Shown here: positions 1 through 7,909 of the stretch, piece by piece
How the letters are laid out: each line of letters opens with the position of its first letter
Numbering within the stretch: position 1 is the stretch's first letter
Source: Hyphomicrobiales bacterium
GTDB lineage: Bacteria; Pseudomonadota; Alphaproteobacteria; Rhizobiales; Xanthobacteraceae
Assembly: GCA_003169835.1 (NCBI GenBank)
Contig: PNAI01000026.1
Coordinates: 1 to 64,000 of the forward strand
Reading direction: 5' to 3'
Length of the DNA stretch: 64,000 nt
Notes under the pieces: generated by a model
Seen by the model: only the letters and a program-made list of their open reading frames with translations
Database searches by the model: none
Told to the model about the DNA's origin: nothing
Position numbers and translations under genes: made by a program

Positions 1-241
1 ACGTCGTTTTGGCGATGTCCGCGTCATGTCCGTTCTTCCCCCGTTAGCGACGGAACAGCGGACATTCCAGATTGGTAGCTTCGTGCCAGGAACCGACATC
101 GCAGTGGTGGTTGCGCCGACAGGAGTCGCGACTCATTGTGCCCGAGATTGCAGGCTCACACTTTCATAATATCGCCGCTGCTTTGTGAATTTGATCAGAT
201 TGGATCGTGCGATCTCGCTGATTCGGCGCTAGCCTGCACGA
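1..241. other. Window edge, intergenic with a dispersed repeat
   Basis: No convincing coding sequence is seen before the first gene. The stretch holds one copy of the dispersed 'gtccgct' repeat (about 14-88). The small ORF reading through it has no recognisable protein character. Confidence 0.5.
14..88. repeat. Dispersed 'gtccgct' intergenic repeat, copy 1
   Basis: The segment runs from gatgtccgc through cccgttagcgacggaacagc to ggacattccagattgg and ends in gtgcca. Copies at 1417-1477 and 6609-6673 share the core 'agcggacattcc..at.gg.ag' and the terminal 'gtgcca'. The arms (gtccgc / gcggac) are inverted repeats, so each copy can fold. The mechanism of spread is unknown. Confidence 0.7.
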
Positions 242-1363
242 ATGCGACCCGTCTCTCGACGAACATTTCTTGCAAGCGGCGCGGCGGGCGCCGCTCTGCT
301 TTCGCATTCCGCGCAGACACAGGCGACCGCGGGCAAAGGGAAGTTGCGCCCGCTCATTCTCAATGACGCGAGTCGTCTTAACGCAATCCCGGTAACGCGG
401 AACTGGATTCTACGGTCCGGCGCGGAGCACGATGTCATCGACGAACTACGTGCACTGCTGAAGGAAGCCACACGTGAGGGAAAGCCTGTCTCTTTTGGCG
501 GCGCGCGACATTCCATGGGCGGACAAAGTCTGGTGCGCGATGGTTTCGCAGCTTCGCTCGCAGTTCCGTTCTGCCTGCCGAATTCGGCCACGCGCACGTA
601 TCGTGTCCGCAGCGGCACGCGCTGGCGCGATGTGATTAAGACACTTGATCCGCTCGGCTTCTCGGTGGCGGTGATGCAATCGAACCATGACTTCAGCACG
701 GGTGGAACACTCAGCGTCAATGCCCACGGTTGGGCGGTACCGTTCGGCCCATTCGGCACGACGATTCGCTCGTTCCGGCTGATGCTTGCGGACGGATCGG
801 TCGTCAACTGTTCGCGCACTGAGAATTCAGAACTCTTTGCGCTCGTCATTGGCGGCTACGGTCTTTTTGGCATCGTTATCGATGCTGATCTCGACATGGT
901 CGAAAATGTTTCCCTTGTGCCAAAATACGAGGTCATTAGCGCTTCCGCCATTGCTGAAGAGTTCCCCGAAGCCGCCAGGCAGCACCTCGTCCGCATGGCC
1001 TACGCACGACTTGCGATTTCGCGCGAAGGGTTTCTCGACAGCGCGTTTTTGGTAACCTACCGACCCGTGGCAGTGCAGCCGAACCCTCTACCGGCGGCAC
1101 ATCGTTCAGCGGCCTACACAGTCCTGTCACGGACCTTGTTCCGCCAGCAGACCGGCTCCGAACTCGGTAAGACTAAAGTCCTTCTCCACAGTGGACCAAA
1201 ATTTCTCTTGGCCGCTGATGCGATTTTTGAATCAATATGCGAGGGACGTTGTCCTCTTGTGACAAACTCACGGGTGACTTCGGTAACGGCTCTGGTGCCA
1301 CACGTATCGGCGACCGCAATATGCTTTGTATCTATGCGGAAAAAATGTCGCCGAGCGATTTGA
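242..1363 (+). CDS. Tat-exported FAD-binding oxidoreductase, C-terminally truncated
   Basis: The N-terminus has a twin-arginine signal (SRRTFLASGAAGAALL, residues about 6-21), so the product should be exported folded to the periplasm. Residues about 60-200 fit the PCMH-type FAD-binding fold (FAD_binding_4): GGARHSMGGQS and the nucleotide-contact segment HDFSTGGTLSVNAHGW are visible. Relatives are oxidases or dehydrogenases that pass electrons through bound FAD; the substrate cannot be told. Family members are usually close to 480-530 residues, but this one ends at 373. The last 50-60 residues (after about residue 315) read like out-of-frame sequence, rich in Cys, Val and Arg, with no family character. 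A dispersed repeat begins about 50 bp after the stop. The gene is therefore probably a decayed or truncated allele with an intact FAD half. The start is the ATG preceding the Tat motif. Confidence 0.65.
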   Translation: MRPVSRRTFLASGAAGAALLSHSAQTQATAGKGKLRPLILNDASRLNAIPVTRNWILRSGAEHDVIDELRALLKEATREGKPVSFGGARHSMGGQSLVRDGFAASLAVPFCLPNSATRTYRVRSGTRWRDVIKTLDPLGFSVAVMQSNHDFSTGGTLSVNAHGWAVPFGPFGTTIRSFRLMLADGSVVNCSRTENSELFALVIGGYGLFGIVIDADLDMVENVSLVPKYEVISASAIAEEFPEAARQHLVRMAYARLAISREGFLDSAFLVTYRPVAVQPNPLPAAHRSAAYTVLSRTLFRQQTGSELGKTKVLLHSGPKFLLAADAIFESICEGRCPLVTNSRVTSVTALVPHVSATAICFVSMRKKCRRAI

Positions 1364-1416
1364 GACTTTTTCAACAGTATCGGTCATTCTCGACCATTTA
1401 ACGATCTCTGCGCGAC

Positions 1417-1477
1417 TTCCGCTTTACCCCCAATATCGACCGAAAAGCGGACATTCCGGGATGGCAGAAAAGTGCCA
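1417..1477. repeat. Dispersed 'gtccgct' intergenic repeat, copy 2
   Basis: ttccgctttacccccaatat then cgaccgaaaagcggacattc, followed by cgggatggcagaaaagtgcc. The arms tccgcttt / aaagcgga are complementary. The last 17 bases (atggcagaaaagtgcca) are identical to the end of copy 4 at 6609-6673. Confidence 0.75.
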
Positions 1478-1494
1478 CAACCGGACATCGGCCG

Positions 1495-2376
1495 CTATGG
1501 ACGCGATGGACCGCTTAGTGCGGTATCAAATTTCCGGAATGATCGGAGCGATTGCGCCGATTTAGATGATTGACCATCAGTAAGATCAGTTCCGATGATC
1601 ATCTTTGCCATGAGGCGATCGGAGCCAGGTGTCAGCCCATATCCGACGCCCGCATTAATGTCGAAGCGACCAATCTTGAAGTCGATCACACCGTATATGT
1701 TGTGCTGCTGTTCATTAAACGGCTGGAAACTTTTAAGCGGTCCGAGATCGGTATAGTACTCCACCCCGACAGACAGTGTTTCGTTCAACTTGCGCGCAAA
1801 GCGCGCTGCGGGTGCGAATACCGCATCGCCATTTTGTCCGAATCCGACGTCCACGATTGGATTAACGATGAACTCATAGTCACCATTTCGGATTCCGATA
1901 ATCGGCCGTATCTCCAAATTCCATTTGGTATCCGAGAATTGCGGCATGGCATAGCTGAACTCGAAATTGACACCATAGAAAAATTCACGCTCTGCCGCAT
2001 TGGGAATGACAAAGAGATGACGGATCTTGCCGGCATTGGAGTACGGCGTTCCGTTCTGATCGACAGCAAACGGGGCGTAGAATCCCAACTCCCACCATTC
2101 CGTGATGCCGTATGCCAGTTCCGGTGTGCCGTTGAGAGCGCGATGGGGAATTAGACCGCCGGGAAAATCGGGCTGTTTGCGGCCATTGATTGCATAGTTC
2201 AGATGCAATTGAAGCGTCCACTGCCCGACCTTCGCAATCTCCGCGTTGTAAACCTGGATTTCGTCGATGGCGAGCGCTTTCCCAACTGTAGCTACAAGCA
2301 ATATCGCCGCTAACAGGATGCAACGCCGAAAACCGATTACCAGTTTGGTGCTCATCACTCCGCGGGGTGTAGTCAT
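1495..2376 (-). CDS. Secreted beta-barrel protein, putative outer-membrane transporter
   Basis: The 293-residue product has a signal peptide (about residues 8-36, ending VGKALA). A long run of alternating aromatic and polar strands follows, such as WWELGFYAPFAV, FFYGVNFEFSYAMPQF, LSVGVEYYTDLGPL and FDINAGVGYGLT. This is the pattern of a small outer-membrane beta-barrel, close in style to the 'phenol MetA-deg' or putative transporter group. The substrate is unknown. The gene is convergent with the FAD oxidoreductase and divergent from the porin at 2764. An internal ATG at 2355 (MSTKLV) gives a cleaner signal peptide, but its upstream GGAG lies too close to the ATG, so the first ATG is kept. 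The last 25 residues (Ser/Arg-rich) run into a less ordered tail after the final predicted strand. Confidence 0.65.
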   Translation of the reverse strand: MTTPRGVMSTKLVIGFRRCILLAAILLVATVGKALAIDEIQVYNAEIAKVGQWTLQLHLNYAINGRKQPDFPGGLIPHRALNGTPELAYGITEWWELGFYAPFAVDQNGTPYSNAGKIRHLFVIPNAAEREFFYGVNFEFSYAMPQFSDTKWNLEIRPIIGIRNGDYEFIVNPIVDVGFGQNGDAVFAPAARFARKLNETLSVGVEYYTDLGPLKSFQPFNEQQHNIYGVIDFKIGRFDINAGVGYGLTPGSDRLMAKMIIGTDLTDGQSSKSAQSLRSFRKFDTALSGPSRP

Positions 2377-2763
2377 ATGTCAGCTTTGAGGGTGGGTGAT
2401 GCTTTCACCGAGGTTATACTTATTCCAAACTATGCAATAATTTTGCAAGCGGCCTCACGGTCTTCAATTTAACAACAACAAGGTGTTGGCTCGCGAGATC
2501 GAGGTCGCCTGCCGCTTTGACGAGTGGACAAACTTGACATCCGAGTATCGGCCATTCGTCAATCCCGACTAACGCCTGAGGATACACTGTAAGCGTGTGA
2601 AGCGCAGCCGGCCGAAATGCAGTAGTCCGGCGCAAGCTGGTTTTTTGTTGCCAAAATGTCATAGTTTACCGATATGTGGGACGACTGTAAGATTTGCACC
2701 TCCGCCTGCATTTTCACTCCAAGTCGGCTCATGTGTATGCGCGATATCTGCTGCTTTCGACCG
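2377..2763. other. Intergenic region between divergent outer-membrane genes
   Basis: About 390 bp lie between the divergent barrel gene and the porin. It should hold both promoters. AT-rich tracts occur around 2410-2460 and 2640-2680. No palindromic operator or RNA gene could be recognised. The upstream in-frame start codons for the porin (2674, 2734) lie here but lack ribosome-binding sites. Confidence 0.4.
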
Positions 2764-4773
2764 ATGTTCGGCAGATTCGCGATTATCGCCTCTATTGTTG
2801 GTGTCGCGATTTTTCTTCTCGGTTTGGACTGCGCGCCCGCGGCGGACGGACCGGTAACGCCGGCCAAGGCGACCGCTGCGCCCCGCTTCTATGATTGGAA
2901 CGGCCTCTATGCCGGCGGCCACGTCGGCTACGCCCGCGGCAACGCGCGCACGACGCTGTCCAATCCGGTTCCCGTAAGCGCGAGCAATTCGTTCGGGAGT
3001 CTCTTCGGCGGAGTGCAGATCGGATATAATTATCTGTTTTCTTCGCGCGTGTTGCTCGGAATCGAAGCCGATATTTCGTTTCCCAATTATCTTGCCGCCG
3101 ACGATGTCGCTGCATCGCGCGTGACCGCGACAACCGACGTGGCGCACCAGATCGATTACATCGGCACGTTGCGCGGCCGGCTTGGTTACGCTCTCGACCG
3201 CTGGATGGTGTACGGGACCGGGGGCTTTGCCTGGTCGCAAGCGCGATTCCTGCAAACGCCCGGAGCGGCGAACGATCAGGATAAAGTCTTGCGGATACTC
3301 CCCGGCTGGACAGCCGGCGCGGGCGTCGAGGTCGCAATCGCGCCGTTCTGGACGACGCGGGTCGAATATCTCTACAGCCGTTTCAGTCATGGCACCGCCG
3401 TATTCCCGTCGGGAGCAAGTTACGAGTCGCAATTCGATATCCATACCGTGCGCCTAGCGCTCAACCGGAAACTGGATTCATCGCAGAACGATACGGCGGG
3501 CAACGCCGGCTGGCCCAAAGTTTCCGAAATAGACGACGTCAAATTTAAGAATTGGGAATTGCACGGACAGACGACTTACATTCAGCAAGGCTATCCGGCG
3601 TTTCCATCGCCCTATGTCGGCACCAATAGCTTTACACCGTGGGCACAGACGCGAAATACTTGGACCGGTACGGCATTCCTCGGCTTCCGGCTCTGGCAAG
3701 GGGGTGAGTTCTACTACAGCCCCGAACTGCTGCAGGGCTTCGGCTTGCACGACACGACGGGAGCTGCAGGATTTCCGAACGGCGAAGCACAAAAATCGAG
3801 CTTCGCCTATCCGCATTATCACACCGCGCGATTGTTCCTGCGGCAAACGTTCGGATTCGGCGGCGGAGAAGAGAAACTCGAAAGTGGCCCCACGCAGCTT
3901 TCCGGCAAGGCCGACGTGTCACGGCTGACGCTGCAAGTCGGGAAATTTCCGGTCACCGACGTATTCGACGGCAATTCCTACGCCCGCGATCCGCGCAAGG
4001 ATTTCATCAACTGGTCGATCTGGGCCGCGGGTGCTTTCGATTATGGCGCGGACAGACTCGGTGTGACCTACGGCGCGGTCGCAGATTTTAACCAGAGTAA
4101 TTGGGCGCTACGCGCAGGTTATTTCCTGGTTTCGGCGCAATCGAATACCGACGAATTCGACATGCACCTGATGAATCGCGGAAGCTACGTGGTCGAGCTG
4201 GAAACGCGCTATACGCTGTTCTCGCGGCCGGGCAAGCTGCGCACCATCGGCTGGATCAACAGCGCCTTCGCTGGCAGCTATCGCGAGACACTGAATAATT
4301 CGGCGCTCAATCTCGACATCACGCAGACGCGCACCGGTCGCATCAAATACGGCTACGTTTTCAACGTCGAACAGTCGGTCACTGATGATATCGGTCTATT
4401 CGGCCGCTGGAGCTGGAACGACGGTAGGAACGAGATCATGGCGTTCACCGACATCGACGTGAGTCTGTCCGGTGGCGTCTCTATCAAGGGCAAGCCCTGG
4501 GGGCGATCCGAAGATACCTTGGGCATTGGCGCGGCGATCAATGGTCTCTCGAATGATCACCGAGACTACATCGCGGCTGGCGGGCTCGGCATTCTTATCG
4601 GTGACGGCCGCCTTAACTACCGGCAGGAGAGGATTTTAGAGACCTACTACTCACTCGCCGTGAATAAAGCACTTGCCCTTACGTTCGACTATCAACTCAT
4701 CGCCAACCCTGGCTACAATGCTGATCGTGGAGCGGTCTCGATTTTTTCCGGACGCTTGCACGTCGAGTTTTAA
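2764..4773 (+). CDS. Double-barrel outer-membrane protein: Omp25-like domain fused to OprB-type porin
   Basis: The chosen ATG gives a classic signal peptide (MFGRFAIIASIVGVAIFLLG, cleaved near CAPA-ADG); ATGs at 2674 and 2734 only add an unlikely cysteine-rich leader. The mature protein has two parts. Residues about 40-255 are an Omp25/Omp31-like barrel (YDWNGLYAGGHVGYA, GGVQIGYNYLF, TLRGRLGYALDRWMVYGTGG, TTRVEYLYSRF). Residues about 270-669 resemble the carbohydrate-selective porin OprB (WTGTAFLGFRLWQGGEFYY, LTLQVGKFPVTDVFDGNSYA, NRQERILETYY-like end). OprB porins take up sugars by diffusion; the Omp25-like part is usually structural. The gene ends with a C-terminal aromatic residue (HVEF), as expected for outer-membrane assembly. 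It stands alone, with no sugar transport genes nearby. Confidence 0.8.
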   Translation: MFGRFAIIASIVGVAIFLLGLDCAPAADGPVTPAKATAAPRFYDWNGLYAGGHVGYARGNARTTLSNPVPVSASNSFGSLFGGVQIGYNYLFSSRVLLGIEADISFPNYLAADDVAASRVTATTDVAHQIDYIGTLRGRLGYALDRWMVYGTGGFAWSQARFLQTPGAANDQDKVLRILPGWTAGAGVEVAIAPFWTTRVEYLYSRFSHGTAVFPSGASYESQFDIHTVRLALNRKLDSSQNDTAGNAGWPKVSEIDDVKFKNWELHGQTTYIQQGYPAFPSPYVGTNSFTPWAQTRNTWTGTAFLGFRLWQGGEFYYSPELLQGFGLHDTTGAAGFPNGEAQKSSFAYPHYHTARLFLRQTFGFGGGEEKLESGPTQLSGKADVSRLTLQVGKFPVTDVFDGNSYARDPRKDFINWSIWAAGAFDYGADRLGVTYGAVADFNQSNWALRAGYFLVSAQSNTDEFDMHLMNRGSYVVELETRYTLFSRPGKLRTIGWINSAFAGSYRETLNNSALNLDITQTRTGRIKYGYVFNVEQSVTDDIGLFGRWSWNDGRNEIMAFTDIDVSLSGGVSIKGKPWGRSEDTLGIGAAINGLSNDHRDYIAAGGLGILIGDGRLNYRQERILETYYSLAVNKALALTFDYQLIANPGYNADRGAVSIFSGRLHVEF

Positions 4774-4839
4774 ATTCACCATCGTTGAAACTACCCCAAT
4801 GCGGGAATCGCTTGGCATCAACGAAAGAATCGGAAACAG

Positions 4840-5478
4840 CTAGCCGCCGGGCTCAAACTCCGCTCGGACGTTTGGATTTAGTCTTTGCGCGGCTGCCATA
4901 TCGGCGCTGCCGCCTGCAATATCCCCTGCCTTCATCTTCGCCACACCACGACCATAGAGGGCCAATGCATTCTTGGAATTAAACGAGAGAACTTTCTCAA
5001 AGTCTGCAATTGCAATATCGGAATGACCGCTCTCAAGAAAAGCGACGGCGCGGTTATGGTAAGCAGCCGGATAGTTGCCGTCTAATCCGATCGCGTACGT
5101 GTAATCTTTGATCGCTTTGTCATACTCGCCCTTGCGACGGTATGTGACGCCACGATTATTATAGGGTACCGCCCAATTCGGCTTGAGCCGAATTGCGTCA
5201 TTGTAGTCCTGAATGGCGCGATCATAATCCTTGCTAAATCTATGGGCGAAAGCTCGATTGTTGTAGGCGGCGGCTAGTTCTGGCCCGTCTGGACCTGCCT
5301 CAATTACCTTGGTGCAGCCTTCGAGTACCGTAGCAACTGTTGCACCGCCCCCACCCGCACAGAGCGCACGATAGTCAGGTCCTTGCGCAATGGCTGCCGT
5401 GTCGGTCATCCCCATTTGCACGGATATCACGAGCGCACACTTGAAAAGTACATTTATTATTGGACGATTCGCGCCCAT
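4840..5478 (-). CDS. Secreted tetratricopeptide-repeat protein
   Basis: A signal peptide (residues about 1-32, ending AAIAQG) is followed by a short Cys-containing segment, then at least three to four TPR units: AYNNRAFAHRFSKDYDRAIQDY, VPYNNRGVTYRRKGEYDKAI, AAYHNRAVAFLESGHSDIAI and ALALYGRGVAKMKAGDIAGG. TPRs form helical scaffolds for protein binding, so this is likely a periplasmic adaptor; the partner is unknown. Start choice: the ATG at 5478 has GGAG six bases upstream, better than the TTG at 5493. No neighbour suggests an operon. Confidence 0.7.
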   Translation of the reverse strand: MGANRPIINVLFKCALVISVQMGMTDTAAIAQGPDYRALCAGGGGATVATVLEGCTKVIEAGPDGPELAAAYNNRAFAHRFSKDYDRAIQDYNDAIRLKPNWAVPYNNRGVTYRRKGEYDKAIKDYTYAIGLDGNYPAAYHNRAVAFLESGHSDIAIADFEKVLSFNSKNALALYGRGVAKMKAGDIAGGSADMAAAQRLNPNVRAEFEPGG

Positions 5479-5570
5479 TGAAAACTCCAGCAAGCTTCAC
5501 GAGCCCCGTAGGATCATACCGCAACACGAATTACCGGTGTTGCACGGTTCACGGTACCGTCGGGATCCAA

Positions 5571-5602
5571 AGTCTGCTCTGGGTCTTGGCCGCGTGAAAA
5601 CT
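5571..5602. repeat. Short repeat shared with 8163-8196
   Basis: agtctgctctgggtcttggc then cgcgtgaaaactc matches atgtccgcttcgggtccagg then ccgtgtgaaaacgc at 8163-8196 over most positions. Probably two decayed copies of one dispersed element. Confidence 0.45.
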
Positions 5603-5778
5603 CCATCTCTTGCCGCGCTCGTAGAAAAATCTCTAAGCGATTGAGCATAGGGAGAGTCAAATCATACTGCGCACGAACGGCTAGATACCATGTTAGAGAA
5701 TTATATTTTTCACATTTCGTCGATGTATGAGTTTTCACGCAGTCTAGGTCATTAGCGGAGGTGAAGCCACCAATTCAC

Positions 5779-5853
5779 GATGTCCGCTTCGCCCCCGATC
5801 ACGGACATTCGCAGCTACAATTGGAATGTCCGCTAAGTGCCATTAGCGACATC
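5779..5853. repeat. Dispersed 'gtccgct' intergenic repeat, copy 3
   Basis: gatgtccgcttcgcccccga..cggacattcgcag is followed at once by a partly inverted second half (ttggaatgtccgctaagtgc then cattagcgacatc). It begins with gatgtc and ends with gacatc, so the unit is nearly palindromic end to end. This looks like two repeat units in opposite orientation. Confidence 0.65.
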
Positions 5854-5981
5854 TTGGGGGCTAAGGAAGTTTCACCCACGAAGACCAAAAGTTAACACCG
5901 ATGACTAATCCAATCTTCTTCAATGGTTCCGCTCGTGCTCCGTCCGGTTACACTCGCCATTATAATAATTGAGGTGACACA

Positions 5982-6551
5982 ATGTTAAGGCGCAGTATAT
6001 TCGCATTTCTGATTGTATTGCTCGTCGTCAGCCTGCCCCACTTTCATTTCGAGGCCTACGGCCAACCTGAGCTTCCGGGTCCCTTTCCGGGACTAGGCGC
6101 TTACTCCAACTTCATAAAGGTAGGTTGCGGCGAACAGGGTTTGACGGGTGCAAGATGGAACCCAAAGGAACTTCCATTAATCGGATGTTTCGGATTATCA
6201 AGCGGAAGTAGCGTCATTGGGACCGTTGCTGACCATCAACTTGAGATCGCTGTTGATGCAAATGGCCATGAGAGCTGTAAAGTTAATGGCATAACGGTTG
6301 TTCGGACGGTTCGGAGTCGAACCAATGTGCCAAACGTCCTATGGGGATGCGAAAATCTTTCGTTTTGTGTGAATGATAACTGGCTTGATTGCTCTACAAC
6401 ATTTTCTGTGATCTCGCGCAATTCGGATAAGTCTATCTTTTTTCAAATCTCACAAAGAATTTTTGGACATACGTTTGTAACAAATCAAGAGAACTGGGAC
6501 GACTTTCAGCGAAGAAAGCAGAGATGTCCCGAAAGCAAACCCTATTGCTAA
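5982..6551 (+). CDS. Secreted cysteine-containing protein of unknown function
   Basis: The 189-residue product has a strong signal peptide (LRRSIFAFLIVLLVVSLP, cleaved near EAYGQP). The mature part has cysteines at roughly even spacing (VGCGEQG, LIGCFG, ESCKVNG, LWGCEN, LSFCVND, WLDCSTT, QRCPES, PYC), so a disulfide-bonded extracytoplasmic fold is likely. No known family was recognised. Base composition is clearly lower in GC than in the core genes, and the gene lies between two copies of a dispersed repeat, both signs of transfer. Ribosome binding: gaggtga five bases before the ATG. Confidence 0.6.
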   Translation: MLRRSIFAFLIVLLVVSLPHFHFEAYGQPELPGPFPGLGAYSNFIKVGCGEQGLTGARWNPKELPLIGCFGLSSGSSVIGTVADHQLEIAVDANGHESCKVNGITVVRTVRSRTNVPNVLWGCENLSFCVNDNWLDCSTTFSVISRNSDKSIFFQISQRIFGHTFVTNQENWDDFQRRKQRCPESKPYC

Positions 6552-6608
6552 TCTTCATAAATAATGAGCAAGAAAGTCCGCTTTGGGACCGATTCTGTAT
6601 ATGCGCGC

Positions 6609-6673
6609 GATGTCCGCTGTTACCTCCGTTAGCGTCCGAATAGCGGACGTTCCGAGATGGCAGAAAAGTGCCA
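6609..6673. repeat. Dispersed 'gtccgct' intergenic repeat, copy 4
   Basis: gatgtccgctgttacctccg then ttagcgtccgaatagcggac, gttccgagatggcagaaaag, tgcca. It is the best preserved copy, and aligns end to end with copy 1 (14-88) and over its second half with copy 2 (1417-1477). Confidence 0.75.
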
Positions 6674-6708
6674 GAAGCAGACTCATGCACCGCAGCAAAA
6701 CCGAATCT

Positions 6709-6837
6709 CTATTCGATCATCTCGTCGGTGCGGGCGAGCAGTAGTGGTGGCACAGCGAGGCCAAGGGCCTTGGCGGTCTTGTGATTGATGATCAGCTCGT
6801 ACTGATTCGGCGTCTGTACGCGATGACACCTAGATCA
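6709..6837 (-). pseudogene. Remnant of ABC substrate-binding protein (ABC_sub_bind family), C-terminus only
   Basis: Read on the minus strand, the last 37 or so codons before a TAG at 6711-6709 give [20 protein letters not shown] followed by [17 protein letters not shown]. This is the conserved end of PF04392-type substrate-binding proteins, which in rhizobia typically end in a motif like [22 protein letters not shown]. Upstream of this the frame loses family character, so only a fossil of about 40 residues out of some 330 remains. It sits 36 bp from a dispersed repeat copy, which may mark the breakpoint. It is too short for gene finders and would normally go unannotated. Confidence 0.7.
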
Positions 6838-6988
6838 AGAAACTTTTTCCATTTGCCTGCGAGTGCTCTTTAATAACGCCAACGGGGCAATAGGAAATAA
6901 TTAGGCTTGCCCCGAGTTGCTTTGGGTCTTTGAGGTGAAGGCGAGCGTTAGTTCATACAGCCGGACACATCACGCGAAGGATCGTGTC

Positions 6989-7909
6989 GTGAGAAATCAA
7001 AACGAGAGGCCCTGGTTACTTATAAGCGGAGCGTTTGCCATTGTCTTGATAGGCGCGTTGTCGATCGCCAAGTGGTGCGGCATCGACTATTCGAGTGAAA
7101 TGAATACCGATGAAACCACAGCAAAGCGCGGGTCGCAGGCCCTGGTCACGTCAGCGCAGCCACAAGTGCCGCGCCCAGCCGGCTGGAAACCTCTAGCAAG
7201 TATTATGTTTAGCGCCAACCAACCTGTGTCCAGCGCTGGGACGGATACCAGCACTACGCCTGCACGAAACGATGAACCATTCATTTCGGCCAGCTATCGT
7301 TCTCCAGAGGGACCAATGTGGGAGAAGTGGCGCAAAGTGCAGGTAGGAATTCGGTCTGAACAAGATGTCCTGTCCAAATGCCTCAAAGAAGAGGCGACCT
7401 GTCCCGTCGCGGCAAACCGGCTTCTCGCCATCATCAACGATGCACGGGGCCACGAAAAGTTGGATGAGCTTGGATTGGTCAATCGCGGGATAAATCTTTC
7501 AATCACAATGACAAGAGATATGCAGCAATGGGGTGTTGAGGATTTGTGGTCGACACCCTTGGAGACCCTCACTTCCGGTCGCGGCGACTGCGAAGACTAT
7601 GCATTCGCAAAATACGAAGCTCTGCATCAGGTCGGTTGGCCGCTGGACGATTTGCGCCTCGTCGTCGTTTGGGCCGGATTGCTTCGGGAAGGTCATATGG
7701 TGCTTGCGGCACGTCTCGATAAGCGCTGGTTGATACTCGACGAGCGCACTTTGACGCTACGCGCTGACGTCGACGTAAGAAATTACAAAGCCCTTTTTGT
7801 GCTCGATCATCGCGGCGTCAGGCAGTTTGACCATCCTTCGCGGCTCGACGACAAGAACATGGCGGTCAGCGCTGGCAAGGCTGTTGGCCGAAATTGGAAG
7901 GGTTGCTGA
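6989..7909 (+). CDS. Transglutaminase-like cysteine protease (BTLCP family)
   Basis: The GTG start at 6989 is chosen because GAAGGA lies seven bases upstream; an upstream TTG (6917) lacks such a site. The product (306 aa) has an N-terminal membrane anchor (WLLISGAFAIVLIGALSIA) and then a Ser/Thr/Pro-rich linker. The C-terminal half is a bacterial transglutaminase-like cysteine protease domain (PF06035): catalytic Cys in GRGDCEDYAFAKY, His in EGHMVLAAR and Asp in LILDERTLTL. Members of this family, such as LapG, cleave surface adhesins in the periplasm under c-di-GMP control. No adhesin or LapD-like partner gene lies in the window, so its target is unknown. Processing or an amidase role are alternatives. 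Confidence 0.8.
   Translation: MRNQNERPWLLISGAFAIVLIGALSIAKWCGIDYSSEMNTDETTAKRGSQALVTSAQPQVPRPAGWKPLASIMFSANQPVSSAGTDTSTTPARNDEPFISASYRSPEGPMWEKWRKVQVGIRSEQDVLSKCLKEEATCPVAANRLLAIINDARGHEKLDELGLVNRGINLSITMTRDMQQWGVEDLWSTPLETLTSGRGDCEDYAFAKYEALHQVGWPLDDLRLVVVWAGLLREGHMVLAARLDKRWLILDERTLTLRADVDVRNYKALFVLDHRGVRQFDHPSRLDDKNMAVSAGKAVGRNWKGC

Larger units (their letters stand above)
5479..5981. other. Intergenic region with two repeat types
   Basis: About 500 bp without a convincing gene. It contains a fragment at 5571-5602 that resembles 8163-8196, and a full copy of the 'gtccgct' repeat at 5779-5853. The part from 5880 to 5981 is AT-rich and should hold the promoter of the following secreted-protein gene. 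Confidence 0.5.
6552..6988. other. Intergenic region with repeat and gene remnant
   Basis: About 440 bp. It holds copy 4 of the dispersed repeat (6609-6673) and, on the minus strand, the C-terminal remnant of an ABC substrate-binding gene (6709-6837). An AT-rich stretch from 6840 to 6900 may be the promoter of the transglutaminase-like gene. Confidence 0.55.

Noticed and set aside
5514-5738. Minus-strand ORF of 74 codons
   Set aside because: No ribosome-binding site or protein family character; it runs through a repeat fragment.
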